Shown: one piece after another, positions 35,883 to 48,153 of the stretch
How positions within the stretch are numbered: position 1 is the stretch's first letter
Layout of the letters: every line of letters starts with the position of its first letter
Source of the DNA: Cryptomeria japonica
Lineage: Eukaryota; Streptophyta; Pinopsida; Cupressales; Cupressaceae
Direction of reading: 5' to 3'
DNA length: 64,000 bases
Assembly: GCF_030272615.1 (NCBI RefSeq)
Contig: NC_081415.1
Location: 375,609,392 to 375,673,391 of the forward strand
Notes under the pieces: generated by a model
Database searches by the model: none
The model's input: the letters and a program-made list of their open reading frames with translations, nothing else
Told to the model about the DNA's origin: nothing
Position numbers and translations under genes: made by a program

Positions 35883-36910
35883 ATTCATAAGATACAAGCG
35901 ATTCCTTCTACATATCATCAATGTGTAAAATTTCCTCACGAAGGGCAAGAGATCACTATAATTGCAGATTCTAGTCAATATTGCAACAATTTGAAGCCAA
36001 CACAAGATACAAGAGTTCCACATAACAGAGAATTAGTATATCCTACTAAAGAAGTTCAAGCAAAGTTATGGGAAACTTTTGAAGAAAAGATCAAGTTAAA
36101 TGATGAAGGAATGGGAAAGTATTCTTTGAATAATTTTCCACTCTCCCCTAAGTCATATGGAAAACCTGCAGATATTTAGTCACAAACATCAAGAAAATCA
36201 AAACATATGTTTAAAGGAACCTTTGTTAGTGCTGGAACCCTTGAAGAGGAAAATGAAGACAAAGACATTCTTGGTTGGTTATACAAAGATGAAGATAAAA
36301 CTTAGCAACAGCAGCAGAAGTCAATATTCCCATAAAACAATATGGCAAAGGATATGAAATCATGCAAAAGATGGGATATGAAGGAAAAGGACCAATTGGC
36401 AAGCAACATCAAGGTATTTCGGAACCTTTTTGTCCACATTCACAATCCATAGAAGATAAATCCGGTTTGGGATACCTAAAGTCTAATCAAAAGCAACACA
36501 ATACTCAACAACAAAAATGGAGAAAGAAATGAGTCTCTAAAGGAGACAATTGGCAAGAAAAGCTACATCAAGCAGCCGAAACAATAACCAGTAAACAAAA
36601 GAAGCAAGAAGAACATGAAAATAAAGAAGAGGAGACTACCATCAAAGAGGAAGAAAAATCTTGTCAGCAAGTCCTAGAAATACAAACAAAAGAAAAATCT
36701 GAACAAGATATTCCAAAAGCAGTAAAAATAGAGATGACAGAAATCAGAGAACTTTTTGCACCATAGGACATTCCAGTATGGTATGGTGGAGTAATCTCAG
36801 ATCGGGATTCAGAAACAGATTATAATGAGTATGAATGGGGACCAGATGCCTTATCCACTACATTAAGCAAAGAACACAAAGAATATCAAGCAGTTATTAC
36901 AAAAGAAGAC
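35883..36910 (+). pseudogene. pol: Protease-RT linker of D with a G-patch-like module
   Basis: After WIH-type protease sequence comes a spacer (QCVKFPHEGQEITIIADSSQ), then at 36329-36476 a glycine-patterned module: YGKGYEIMQKMGYEGKGPIG, followed by ISEPF and SGLGY. Spacing and residues fit the G-patch (G-x-G, MGY-x-G-x-G, GLGY), an RNA-binding module known at the protease C-terminus of some retroviruses. Copy E has the same module at 56319-56460. Stops and shifts surround it; a Glu/Lys-rich coil follows. Assignment by pattern only. Confidence 0.55.
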
Positions 36911-39241
36911 TTGTCTATTACAGAACAAAAGATAAAATTAGAAAGAAGACAAGAGAAACTCAAAATTCAGAGAAAAGAGGCATATGCAAAAAGAAAAGCA
37001 AATGACAAAAACAACGACACAATGCCACAAGAAGTGCAAACAAGGATTAGATATGCAAGAATCATAGAAGAAATAAGAGATAGTCAAGTTGGATTAACTA
37101 TTAGTCCAGAAGAAGCTAAGTTTGAAAGGAGACAAAATCTATTGAAAGAATCCTCTTTAACATGTACACAAGTCTATCAACTCCAAAATGCAAATGGATT
37201 CAATCAGGAAGAAATTTGCAGTACCAAAGATGTGTGCGTTGATATAATCCATTCAGTTAAGGGACAAATGTCAATTGAAGAACCACTTGAGTGTGAACTA
37301 CAAAATGCTAATATTAATCTTGTTAAGACTAATTCAGAAATTCTTGAGAAAGACAATCCTCAAAAACATCTAATCTATGATAATACCTATTCTATGCTAA
37401 ATTATGATCATTATGTCATGAATATTGAAATACCTAATGATGACAGTGATTATGATTTACCCCTTCTTCATCCTGAACTAATTGATTGGGATAATTTAGA
37501 CAACCCCAAACTAAATGTCTTTTCCAATGATCATGACTTAGTTGTGTACCTTAACGCTATTGAACCCATCCCACCTAAGATATCTTCCACTATAGAATCA
37601 AGTAATGTTTTTCATAGTCAGGAGAATGCCAAACTTTTCAGTCACAAAAGTGAAATAAAACAAGGAAAGAGACCTATTGTTGAAAACCATTTCATGGAAA
37701 CATTAGATCAATCAAAAGAGAAAATAAAGGGCGTATCTGATGATGAAAACCTCCTTGAGGTGTCAGAAGATGGAAAGTTTGACATTTTTCCTACATATTT
37801 TCAAGAAAGATCTGCTATCCTGATAGAACCAATAGAAGCGGTAAACATTGATACATCAAAGGATCCTAAAATACTTCATTTTGTTGCCTCATTATCAAAA
37901 AAAGAGAGGAAAGAATACATGAAATTCTTTAAGCAACGACAAATAAATTGTGCTTGGTCTTATGCAGATATGCCAGGGATTAACCCAGATCTTATCATGC
38001 ATCATCTTAATGTGGATTTAAAAGCAAAACCTGTTAAGCAGAAGCTAAGAAAGATGCACCCACATATTGCTCTCCTTGTCAAAATTGAGCTCAAGAAACT
38101 ATTAGAAGTGGGATTCATAAGACCAGTTGCTTATCCAGAATGGGTTTCAAGTATTGTACCAGTATCAAAACCAGATAAGAGCATAAGAATCTGCACAGAT
38201 TTCAGAGATCTGAATAAAGCATGTCCAAAAGATGATTTCCTGCTACCAAACATTGATATCATAGTAGACTTGTCAGCAGGGCATGAGATGTTTTCATTAA
38301 TGGATGGATTCTCAGGATATAATCAAATAAGAATCACACCTGAAGATCAAGAGAAGACAGCTTTCACCTGTGCATGGGGAACATACTGCTAGAATGTTAT
38401 GCCATTTGGGCTTAAGAATGCAGGAGCGACATATCAAAGAGATATGACGACAATTTTTCATGACATGATGCATATATTCATGGAAGATTATGTCGATGAC
38501 ATACTCACAAAATCTCACACAAGAAAAGAACATTTGAACATTCTAAGCAAGATTTTTGACAGGCTGGAAAGATATCAATTGAGATTAAATCCAAAGAACT
38601 GTGCATTCAGGGTAACCTCTGGGAAGCTCCTTGGGTACATTATAGCAGCTCGTGGCATTGAAGTCGATCCTAGAAAAGTTAAAGCTATCATGGAGATGGA
38701 GTCACCTAAGAACATAAGTCGATTGCGATCTTTACAAGGAAGGTTGCAATCAATCAGGAGATTTGTGTCCCAATTGGCCGATAGATGTCTTCCATTTACC
38801 CATCTTCTACATAAAAATGTTCCATTCAAATGGGACCTAACATGTGAAGAAGCTTTCTTGCAAATAAAAGAATATCTTATGAGTCCCCCAGTACTGATAT
38901 CACCAACCAAAGGGAAACCATTATTACTCTATGTCTCAGCAACAAGTGTATCATTAGGCGCTCTCCTAGCTCAACATGATGATGAAGGAAAAGAAAGAGT
39001 AGTTTATTATATCAACAGAACACTTGTTGGATATGAGTTAAATTATTCATCAATTGAAAAGATATGTCTAGCAGTTGTATTTGCAACTCAAAAGCTACGA
39101 CATTATGTGTTGATTCATTCTGTAAAACTAATAGCAAAGATAGATGCTCTCAAATATTTATTGAGCAAGTCAACATTAACATGGAGACTAGCCAAATGGG
39201 TTATGATACTGAGTGAATTTGCAATAGAATATGTTGACTGA
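36911..39241 (+). pseudogene. pol: Reverse transcriptase and first RNase H of element D
   Basis: Two frames in the same phase, 36911-38392 and 38399-39241, separated by TAG (38390-38392) where Trp is expected. The first 290 residues are a charged linker (QEKLKIQRKEAYAKRKA). RT motifs: KPVKQKLRKMHPHIA, GFIRPVAYPEWVSSIVPV, ICTDFRDLNKACPKDDF, LMDGFSGYNQIRI, MPFGLKNAGATYQR and catalytic YVDD at 38489-38500. The thumb and a degenerate classical RNase H follow (LLLYVSATSVSLGALLAQ, YSSIEKICLAVVFA); its first catalytic Asp is not present, as in other Tat elements. A TGA (39239-39241, CGA in copy E) ends it. Confidence 0.85.
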
Positions 39242-41110
39242 AAAGCCATCAAGGGACAAGTCATTGCTAATCAATTGGCTGATGCACCTTTACAAAATGA
39301 CATGCCTTTGCACATCGAATTTCCTGATGCAGATATCTTGACAGTAAGTACAAACTTTTGGGAATTGTACTTTGATGGTTCTTATACTCAATATGGATCA
39401 GGTGCAGGAATCCTTTTTATCACACCTCAAGGACATACAATTCCAAAATCGTATAGACTGCGATTTCCATGCACCAATAATACTGCAAAGTATGAAGCAT
39501 TGACTATAGGGCTCAAAATGGCCATTGAATGGAATGTCAAAGAACTACATGTCTATGGTGATTCACAACTTGTCATTAATCAAATAAATGATGAATATCA
39601 AGCAAAGGATGATAAGCTTATGCCATGCAAACAGCTAGTGGAGGAATTTAAAGGACTTTTTAAAGAAATCACATTCACCCAGATTCCCAGAAATGAGAAT
39701 AAAGAAGCAGATGCAATGGCTACAATAGCATCTCTCTTGCAAAATAAAGAGAATCAACAACGTTACGAATTTCTTGTGGAAGATATCTTAACCCCTACCA
39801 TTCAATTCCAACATACCTATCGAATTTGCCATATATCAGGAACCAGTCAATCCTTATACGGTCAAACCTACCAATACTTGAAAGATCATATCCTTCCTTT
39901 GGAAATATCTCGTAATCAACGAAGAAAATTTATCCGTCAATCCTCTCGCTATACCATTGTTGCTGATGTCCTATATAGGCGTGGTCTAGATGGTACATTA
40001 TTGAGATGTCTTGAAAAAGATGAATCCGAGAGAGTTCTTAATGACATTCATGCGGGTATTTGTGGTACACACTCAAGTGGTTTAACATTGGCTAAGAAAC
40101 TTATTCGTATGGGTTACTTTTGGCCTACTATGGAAAGAGATTCATTCACCTATGCTAGAAAGTGTAAACAATGTCAAATTCATGGAAATCTAATTCATGC
40201 ACCAGCACAAGAGTTATATCCTATGGCAGGATCATGGCCATTTTCACAGTGGGGCCTGGATTTGGTAGGAAAGATCAATCCCTCATCTTCTAATGGACAT
40301 AAGTTTATTTTGGTTGCTACTAAATATTTTACTAAGTGGATTGAAGCAGTGCCTTTAACAACAGTGACAGGAAAACAAATATCATCATTCATCCTGAATT
40401 ACATAATCTGTCGTTATGGAGTTCCTATGACCATTATCACTGATAATGGAAGACCATTCAAAAATCAAGATGTAAAAGAGCTATGTGAAAAATTTCATAT
40501 CCAACATAGGTTCTCTACTCCATATTATCCACAAGGTAATGGTCAAGCTGAGGCATCAAACAAAACTATTTTAAAAATCTTGAAGAAAACAGTCAATGAA
40601 GCTGGAAAAGACTGGCACATTCAGCTAAATCCTACTCTTTGGGCATATCGAACTAGTGTCTGCACTCCAACAGGGGAAACTCCATATTGTTTGGTCTATG
40701 GATCAGAAGCTATATTACCTATAGAAGTAGAGATACCTTCTCTACGAGTATCCTTGCATGGTCTTATTGCATAAGAAGAACAAAGAGTCTTTCAACTCCA
40801 GGAATTAGAACTGATTCAGGAATGTCGCCAGAATGCAATAGATCATTTAAAAGTATATCAACAAAGAATGGCAAGAAGCTATAACCACAGAGTCAAGCCG
40901 CGCATTTTCTAGATCAGAGACATAGTTCTAAGGGAAAATCCAAGAAATCAACAAGATCGGGAAAAGAAGGGCAAATTTGAACCAAATTGGCTAGGACCTT
41001 TTGTCATAGTAGCAACATATGGATCAGGAGCATACAAATTATCTACCCTAGAAGGTGATTGGTTTGATGAACCTATCAATTCTATCCATCTCAAGAAATT
41101 CTATGCTTGA
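39242..41110 (+). pseudogene. pol: Second (archaeal-type) RNase H and integrase of element D
   Basis: From 39350 the second RNase H reads WELYFDGSYTQYGSGAGI, YEALTIGLKMAI, VYGDSQLVI and EADAMATIA, the D-E-D-D set, as expected for the extra RNase H of Tat elements. Integrase: Zn region (HAGICGTHSSG to CKQCQIHG, 40050-40180), core WGLDLVGK, TDNGRPF, GNGQAEASNK (catalytic D, D, E intact), C-terminus LRENPRNQQDREKKGKFEPN and WLGPFVIV. The main frame is 39275-40774; TAA at 40772-40774 and TAG at 40910-40912 break the C-terminal part; natural end TGA 41108-41110. No chromodomain. Confidence 0.88.
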
Positions 41111-41112
41111 GA

Positions 41113-41262
41113 TATAAAGTCCTGAAAAAAAATCAATAAAAAGCATATAAAGTCCTAAAAAAATCAATAAAAAGCATATAAAGTCCTGAAAAAATCAATA
41201 AAAAGCATATAAAATCCTGAAAAAAATCAATAAAAAGCATATTAAATCCAACAAAATGCAAT
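41113..41262 (+). repeat. ~33-bp A-rich tandem repeat after integrase of D
   Basis: Four to five copies of tataaagtcctgaaaaaatc then aataaaaagca, starting at the stop codon of pol. Copy E has a related but decayed A-rich array at 60785-60910 (aaaaagcaaaaaatcc-type), so a repeat at this place is an old feature of the family. Confidence 0.8.
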
Positions 41263-42999
41263 AAATTTAGATGGTGAAAACCTGGTAAACATGCACTATT
41301 TAAAAAGTGAGTTCCTCCATCTATGAGATTGCTTAACGCACCTATCCGCTTCATCCTATCGCATCTATCGCTTCCATATATCCTAGCTTATCCATTTCTC
41401 TGAACTATTTAACAAGAAGTATGCAGCTTACCAACAGTTATCAATCTTCGACATACTTGTTGTAGTCATTGTCTTAGATTTTATCAGCATCTATCAATCT
41501 GCATTTGTATTCCTCTATGGTTTGGATCTTGATCAATTCATACATCCATAATAATTTTTTGTTTCCGCTGGGGGCAAAATCCAAATTCCTTTTGCTAAGG
41601 CGATCTTTTGAATCTTTGGAAATCCAAAAACATTCAAAAAATTTAGAAAATCCAAAAAAAAGGATTTTTGAAACAGATAACGAGCAACAAAGAAACGAAA
41701 ATCAAGGCATTTCATCAACAACTGAATCATGAAACTCAGAAACCGAAGAATCAATCAGCAACTAATACGAGATTATCAAAAATCATTCATTAAGATGATT
41801 ATATCAATTAATGATCATAAGAACATGTGAATGACATACAAGATTCAGTGTTTATATCTTGATTTTATTGCTAATCATGTACTCTATGCAACTCAAGGAT
41901 GTCCATGACTAGAGAAGCTATGATGGGGCATGATTATTTTCTTTGATTGTTGTCTGTGGTTTATCTCTTACTAAGGTATGAACTTGTCTCAGGATATGAT
42001 CGACAAAAGATCAAGGAGGACGTTCCAAGTCATGCATGAAAGGGGATAATCCTTGTCTGTTCTGCAAGCAATACTCAGGTCAACTTGATCCATTATATCA
42101 AGTTGCTTGTATTAACTTGCTATATCAAAATCCATGTAAGCAATACTCGGGTCATCTTGAATCATTATGTCAAGTTGCTTGTATTTTTCTTACAACATTT
42201 TAAAGCTCAATGATGAAATCAAGCACTGTTACAAGATAGCATATGAAGAATGGCAGTATAAATGTTAGTTAGATCATTTCATTAGCTTATTATTCATTTG
42301 CATTATAAGCATTCATTTGTCAGCTGCATTATAAGCATATCATTTCATTAACAGATCAACGGTCATAAATAAAGATTGAGTATACTTGGACAAACAAAAA
42401 CAATTTGCATTTAATCATTGTAGGTGCATTCATTTTAATCATTATCCATTTCATTTTTGTTGCATTTTATCATTGCATTAATTGCATTCAATTAAGTGTA
42501 TTTCATTCATCATAGGTACATATTTTTTCATCATATAGTGTATCATTATTATTTTCTATATCCTTCCATTTATCATTTAGTTGCATGCATAAAATGTCAA
42601 AAAAAAACATTTCATATAGATCATTTGTATGTACATCATCGTAAACATTAATCAATCATTCATTTGCATTTTCATATAGATCATTTGCATTTGCAACAGT
42701 TAAGTAATAATTTTCATTTGCATCCAAAATCATCAAAAATCAAAGCAAAAAAAAAACATTTATCATTGCATCATGTAAGTCATTATCATCATATCATTAT
42801 CCATCTACTCATTGCATCCATCTAATCCAAGCATCTAAGCATACATAAAATCAAATCATATAAGCATATAGAACATTAAATAAAGTAACATGCATAATAA
42901 AAAGCATCATCATATAGAATCCATGTCTGCATATAGATCGTCATAAAACAATAAAAGTCCAAGTATACAATGATATCAAATAAATAATACAAATGCTCC
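41263..42999 (+). other. 3' spacer of D with CATT-rich low-complexity tract
   Basis: 41500-42200 matches copy E at 61100-61600 (ctcaaggatgtc, ctagagaa, gttgtctgt). 42280-42860 is low-complexity sequence made of cattt, tcattgca and tcatta variants. No gene seen. Confidence 0.55.
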
Positions 43000-45115
43000 A
43001 AATCAAGTCACAGCTGTCCTGTACCACTATCACCTGAATTTGTCTGTCTCTGTGGTTGTGGGCGAGAAGATCCTCCAGATGCTTGTCTACCATGCTCACC
43101 ACTCCTCTAAGGAGGTCCCACGACCCCACCACTACTAGTGTCCATCAACACGGTGGTCTGATAACTACCTGATCTCTGGCTCTCTGCAACTGCCTCCTCA
43201 TATCGTCGTCGCCAGTAGGAAGTCTCCTTCCCAGCCCGAAATAATGCTCTAACAGTGTCCACTGAGAGAGTACCTAATCCAACCTACTGAATATGATCAA
43301 TAAGACCCTGAGTATCCTATTGTCTCCTAACAGTTGTGTCTCTCTCAGTCATAAGAGTCTGTATCTGTGCTCGAAGCTGATCAATCTGTGCTCTCAGACT
43401 GTCAATAGTATCATGCCCTGGCACATCATGCTCTGATATAACTATATCTGGCATATCCTGCACTGGTGCAACCTGCTGTGGTGCATGAATCCCAATCCCC
43501 TCACCACCAACCTATCCAACTGTTGGAACCTCAATCTGAGTAACTCTCTGAACCCGTCGTCTAATTAGGGGAATATGATCCTCAGGATCCTCATCATCAC
43601 CACCATGAGCTGCAATAACTCTAGGATTTGGTTGAATCTGTCCAAAATCAATACCTCTCCCACAACCCCCGTCCAATCTAGTCACCCTCCCTCCTCTCAA
43701 TGGTAATCCTCTAGGTGATCTCATCCCTACCCTACCAGTATCCCTCCCAATCCATCCACCATCTCTCCCACCCATAGGACGAGGTCTATCAATCCTGCCA
43801 GCCGGTCCAAATGGTCCTCCACGGACTCTCAATCGACGTCCTCTCTATCCAGGTCCACCACCACCACCTCCATCCCCACCATCATCTCCACCTCTCCCAG
43901 CCTCATGAGAAGCTCTAAGCTCTCGTCTACGTCTCTGTCTCCTGATAACAGGATCATCTGAATCATCATCATCATCTCCTGAGCTAGGAGGAGCATCTGC
44001 TGGATCCGTAATCCGAGGAAATGGATGCGCTAATAAATACTAAGCATACTCTGCAGTAACCCCAGGATCAAGAACGTGTAATCTCATATCATATGCCACT
44101 CTCAGAGTACTAATAAACTCTACATGAGCAATCTCAAATGACAAAGATGGTCCCCAATCTCGCCTATCTCTGTATCGCCGCGCATATATAAGCACACCAG
44201 TAGGCATAGGCTGAATAATACCAAACTGTCTCAAAATCCAACCAATCAACTGTCGCTCAACAATGAAAGGTGTCCGACCAATAAGATATCTACTCTGCAT
44301 AATAAGTGGTAATGTCTGTGCATCATCCATCCATGGCTCACAATCAACATATGGTCTCCAAATAATACTATCTAAAGAATCAAGCACCCAACGCCAATAC
44401 TCCATCTTACCCAGCTTATGCTGAGTAAGAATACCTGCATAAAAATAAACATATGGATGCCTCTCTCCACGAGCTCTATGATGGATAGGTCGTGTAATAG
44501 CAATGTGCTCCCAGCATTAGATCTATAATAAAGTACATCCTGTCGATAAACTAGCACTCTCATCATACACATCCTGGTGTAGATCATGATATAAATGTGC
44601 CAACATGCAAACACCCCAAGCATATCGCATCATGCTAAGAAGAACCTCACCCCATCCAACAGAAAAACCTCGCGATCACCTATCAGGACATATGAATCCT
44701 CCAATCAAACCAGCCAGAATAACAGGAAGAGTCTCGTAGTACATCACCATATCTACCCATCGGATCTCTCCTCTACCGATGCTCTCATCAGCAAAAATGA
44801 CTCTGCAAGCCTCTGTACCAACTCGATCCTGATAATCATACTGCACTAGCTCACTAGTCACCAGGATGTGCAAAATCCTGTAGACATCCTCAAGAGTAAC
44901 ACTAATCTCACCCGTCGGCAGGTGGAAAGTGTTATGCTCACTGTGCCATCTCTCGGCTAAGGCAGTCAACAATCCTCTATTATGTGTAATCTCAGGCATA
45001 AATAATAAATGGCGTAAACCACAGGCATCTATATGTCTAATCTCAGCCTGGGACAACTCTGAAACTAAATGATGTATGACCGGTAATTTCTCCCGACACT
45101 GGAGAACATCAAGTT
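43000..45115 (-). pseudogene. Antisense plant-mobile-domain (PMD) gene inside element D, broken
   Basis: Read against D's genes. From about 45115: LDVLQCREKL, LSQAEIRHID, then LLTALAERWHSEHNTFHLPT with GEISVTLEDVYRILHI, the signature of the plant mobile domain; RWVDMVMYYETLPVILAGLI; after a TGA (44676-44678) MRYAWGVCMLAHLYHDL, CWEHIAI, then WRWVLDSLDSIIWRPY (44405 down), FIVERQLIGWILRQFGIIQP and SFEIAHVEF to 44040. The tail (43000-44040) is acidic, then Arg/Gly-rich (GGPFGPAGRIDRP). Stops occur at 44676, near 44520 and 44040. PMD proteins include host regulators and TE-borne forms; Tat elements are known to carry antisense extra ORFs between integrase and 3' LTR. Function of the TE-borne form is unknown. 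Confidence 0.75.
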
Positions 45116-45134
45116 TCTCTTTTTTTCAAGAGAA

Positions 45135-45250
45135 ACCAATCAATCAAATCAAATTGACTCAATCATCAATTATCAATCAATCAAATCAAACTGACTCAAT
45201 CATCAATCAATCAATCAATCGACCAATCAAATCAATCAATCAAATCAAAT
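45135..45250. repeat. ATCA/TCAA microsatellite-like tract
   Basis: Imperfect (atca)n and (aatcaatc)n, directly upstream of the PMD reading frame on its own strand, so it would lie in that gene's 5' region. Confidence 0.8.
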
Positions 45251-45604
45251 TGAAGCAACTTAAGCTATCAAATCATTTTAAACCTATCAATCATGGTTTA
45301 TTATCAATCACTGAGTTTGATCAAAAACTTTGCTAAACTCTTGCATCAGAAACTAAATCGGTTTCTTACAAGCTACTTAATCATTAAATCTATCCATCAA
45401 GCTAATTAGAGCTACTCAAATATCACATCTATCAAATCAAGCTAATCAGAGCTACTCAATCCAGTAATCAAAGCTATCTATCGATCTATCAATCATGCAA
45501 TCACTCAATCACAACTTTATTTCATCATACATGCGTATCAAACATGTTAAAACTAATCATCAAAGTGATTTTTAGCTTTTGTACCTATCAACAAAATCAA
45601 ATTT

Positions 45605-45900
45605 AAACAAAAGCGCTATCTTTTGAGCATATGCGCTAATCAACGATGCGCTAACTTAAGCAAAAGCGCTAATCAACGAAGCAAATGCGCTAATCGACCA
45701 TGCATATGCGCTACTTTAAGCAAAAGTGCTAACATTATATGCATAAGCGCTAACAAACAGAACATATGCGCTACTTTAAGCAAAAGTGCTAACATTCTAT
45801 GCAAATGCGCTAAAATACGGAGCAAATGCGCTGAAAAATTCATTTGTGCTAACCAAAATTGCATATGTGCTAAACTAAATTGCAAATGCGCTAATCTAAA
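45605..45900. repeat. Minisatellite with gcatatgcgctaa-type core
   Basis: About thirteen units of 20-24 bp sharing gca(a/t)atgcgctaa with variable arms (cttaagcaaaagcgctaa). The unit length is often a multiple of three, so it gives an open frame on both strands (Cys/Ala/Asn-rich on plus). Repeat origin explains these frames better than protein coding. Confidence 0.85.
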
Positions 45901-46396
45901 AATCAAAAAAATTGAAATTTTAAAAAATTCAAAAAAGAGCGCCTAAAACATGAAATTTTGAACGAAAACTTGAAAACAAAGCTCGGGATAAGATACATAC
46001 CGGATACCCATACTCGGCTGGTCGCTGATATTGTCGAACTCGCTCGAATCAATGACACTCCACTGGAATCACCTTTTTGGCCACCTCAGCAAGAATATTC
46101 TCTCCAAAAGCTGACAAGGATAACAATGAAGTTAAAATTAGCCTTGGTTAATTTTACATTTACTATTTCAAGAGTAATTAATTTCAACAATGGGGCAATT
46201 TAATTTGTTTTTTACAAAAAAAATTAATTGACTGAATTTATTATCACATTATCACAAGATTAATCATTCAAACTAAAATTTTCGACAATTTCACGATCAA
46301 TCTCCTGAGGGGGCACACAATCTGGATTTTCAATTTCTATCAGGGATTATCGAGACTTGATTTAATCTTTGAAACAATGTTGTCTCGACATCATTT
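45901..46396 (+). other. 3' untranslated part of D before the polypurine tract
   Basis: Nothing recognised; a short GC-richer stretch at 45975-46060 stands in AT-rich sequence. Confidence 0.4.
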
Positions 46397-46411
46397 CAAA
46401 GAGGGGCAAAA
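46397..46411 (+). other. Polypurine tract of element D
   Basis: CAAAGAGGGGCAAAA directly precedes TGTATACACC of LTR2, the expected plus-strand priming site. Confidence 0.8.
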
Positions 46412-47576
46412 TGTATACACCTAAAAATTGGCTATGAGCAATTAAATAAATATTTTATATTTATTTAATATTTATTCTTCTATTAAATAGTTAATTCGAA
46501 AAGATTAATTAATTTAATTCATTTTCATATCTTTCTATTAATTAATATTTTATTAATTAATTCATCTATCTTATTCCTCTAATTAATTAAATATCTAAAT
46601 ATTTAATTATCTTGTTCCTCTAATTAATTAAATATCTAATATTTAATTATTCCTCTAACCAAGTTAATTAAATATCTAATATTTAATTATCTCCTCCAAA
46701 CAATTAAATATCTAATATTTAATAGTTATTCTCCTATCCTATAGTCTCAAATATTAAATAATTCTTAAATTATTTAATATCTCTTTTCCAACTCATCCTC
46801 CATCTCCACTTCATCTTCCCTTTGCCAACTCATCAAACATGTGGCTAAGGAAATTAATATTTCTTAATATTAATTCATAATTTATCTTCAACCTCCAAAC
46901 TTAATGAAAATTGTGTACGTACACACATTTCATAACCATTTCCTATATTCTCTCCAACACCCCCTACATCTTGGGAAGGACTTGAGTCCACTTGTCCTCT
47001 CATGCCTAAATTTCCTCCAACCATCCCTAGATTCCCTCAGTCAGCAACCCAGTCAAGGTGAGATGAGTGACACTTGTCTTCTCCTTCCCCCTTTCTCTCA
47101 ACCTTCACCTTTTCTCACAACCATTCAAATCTGCAGATCTGATCACGACCGTTGATTTGAGCCACATCATCTTATCCTCTCAAAGTCTATAAAATCAAGA
47201 GCTTCAGTTGAGAGGAAGTTAGTCTTTAAAAATAGTTTTCAAGCCAATCTTATGCATCTGTGAGTTTTTGAAGCAAATAGCAAATATCATTTTAGCAATA
47301 TTATCATACAGTATCATTTAGCATAATCATGTAGCTTTGCATATCATACTATCAGTTAACTACAAGTTATCAGTCTATTCTTCATATGCCATCTTGGAAG
47401 CCAACAGTGCATTGTCTGAGAGCACACCATCTGCAACCAGGAACAGTGGAGTTAGGACACAATGAGACATAAGCCATGAAGGTAAAATAATGATTTATTT
47501 TAGTATGTATTTCATGTAGTTTCATTGGTGGATTTTGGATTTCCTGTATGCATTTCCATTGTATTTTGTGAAACTA
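46412..47576 (+). repeat. LTR2: 3' LTR of D, apparently also 5' LTR of E
   Basis: Starts TGTATACACCTAAAAATTGG; 46529-47576 equals LTR1. ATTAATTAA-rich U3, TATAAAA at 47188-47194. Identity to LTR1 ends after gtattttgtgaaacta. What follows is not new flank but leader sequence related to that of D, hence the shared-LTR reading. The exact LTR end is not proved because no CA terminus is evident at that point. Confidence 0.75.
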
Positions 47577-48153
47577 ACTCTTGGTGTAGCCGCGAGATTT
47601 TGCATTTACTTTTGAAAAATTAGGCACATAGACTAATTACAAATGAAAGAACAAACACGTCTTATGTGTATTTGATGATAGGCGATTATGCTCTCACTTT
47701 TCTTATGTTATTAGAAAGCTAGACTCATCTTTTATTTTCAATAGTGCATTTCCTTAGCTCGGGCCTGCCTCCTGAGTAGCCTATAAGGTTGGGTGAGAGG
47801 GAACGACCCAAGGGGCTAATGGCTAACGCCAAGTAATTCGAGCCACTATAATCAAAAACATTTGTGATGAAAGTCATAGGCGACAAGTGTTACATGCTAT
47901 CATAATGGCGTCATGTTTCCCTTAGTACCTTTATGGTGCGTAAAAACCTGTAGAGCGTAACCTCTACAAGCTGGGAAGCCTCCTTTAATGGAGTGGAAAA
48001 CACTGTTGATTATGACCACTCGAACGATGCCCTTACTAATACCACTTTTTAACTAGAAGTTACCCAATTCACCTCCAGACATTAATATCTCTCGAAGACA
48101 CTCACCATACGTCCCTCTTGAGCGTATGTGCAAACTCCCATTTTGAGTACTTA
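47577..48153 (+). other. Leader of Tat element E, first part
   Basis: 47755-48090 parallels D leader 32220-32560 with clear divergence. The last five bases, ACTTA (48149-48153), are the left target duplication of solo LTR H; the leader resumes at 51866. Confidence 0.6.

Noticed and set aside
45623-45946. Cys-rich 107-residue frame resembling a small secreted peptide
   Set aside because: Produced entirely by the minisatellite whose units are mostly multiples of three; also open on the other strand.
30880-47155. Open frame of 83-92 codons in LTR1 and LTR2
   Set aside because: The LTRs are nearly identical copies, so conservation carries no coding signal.
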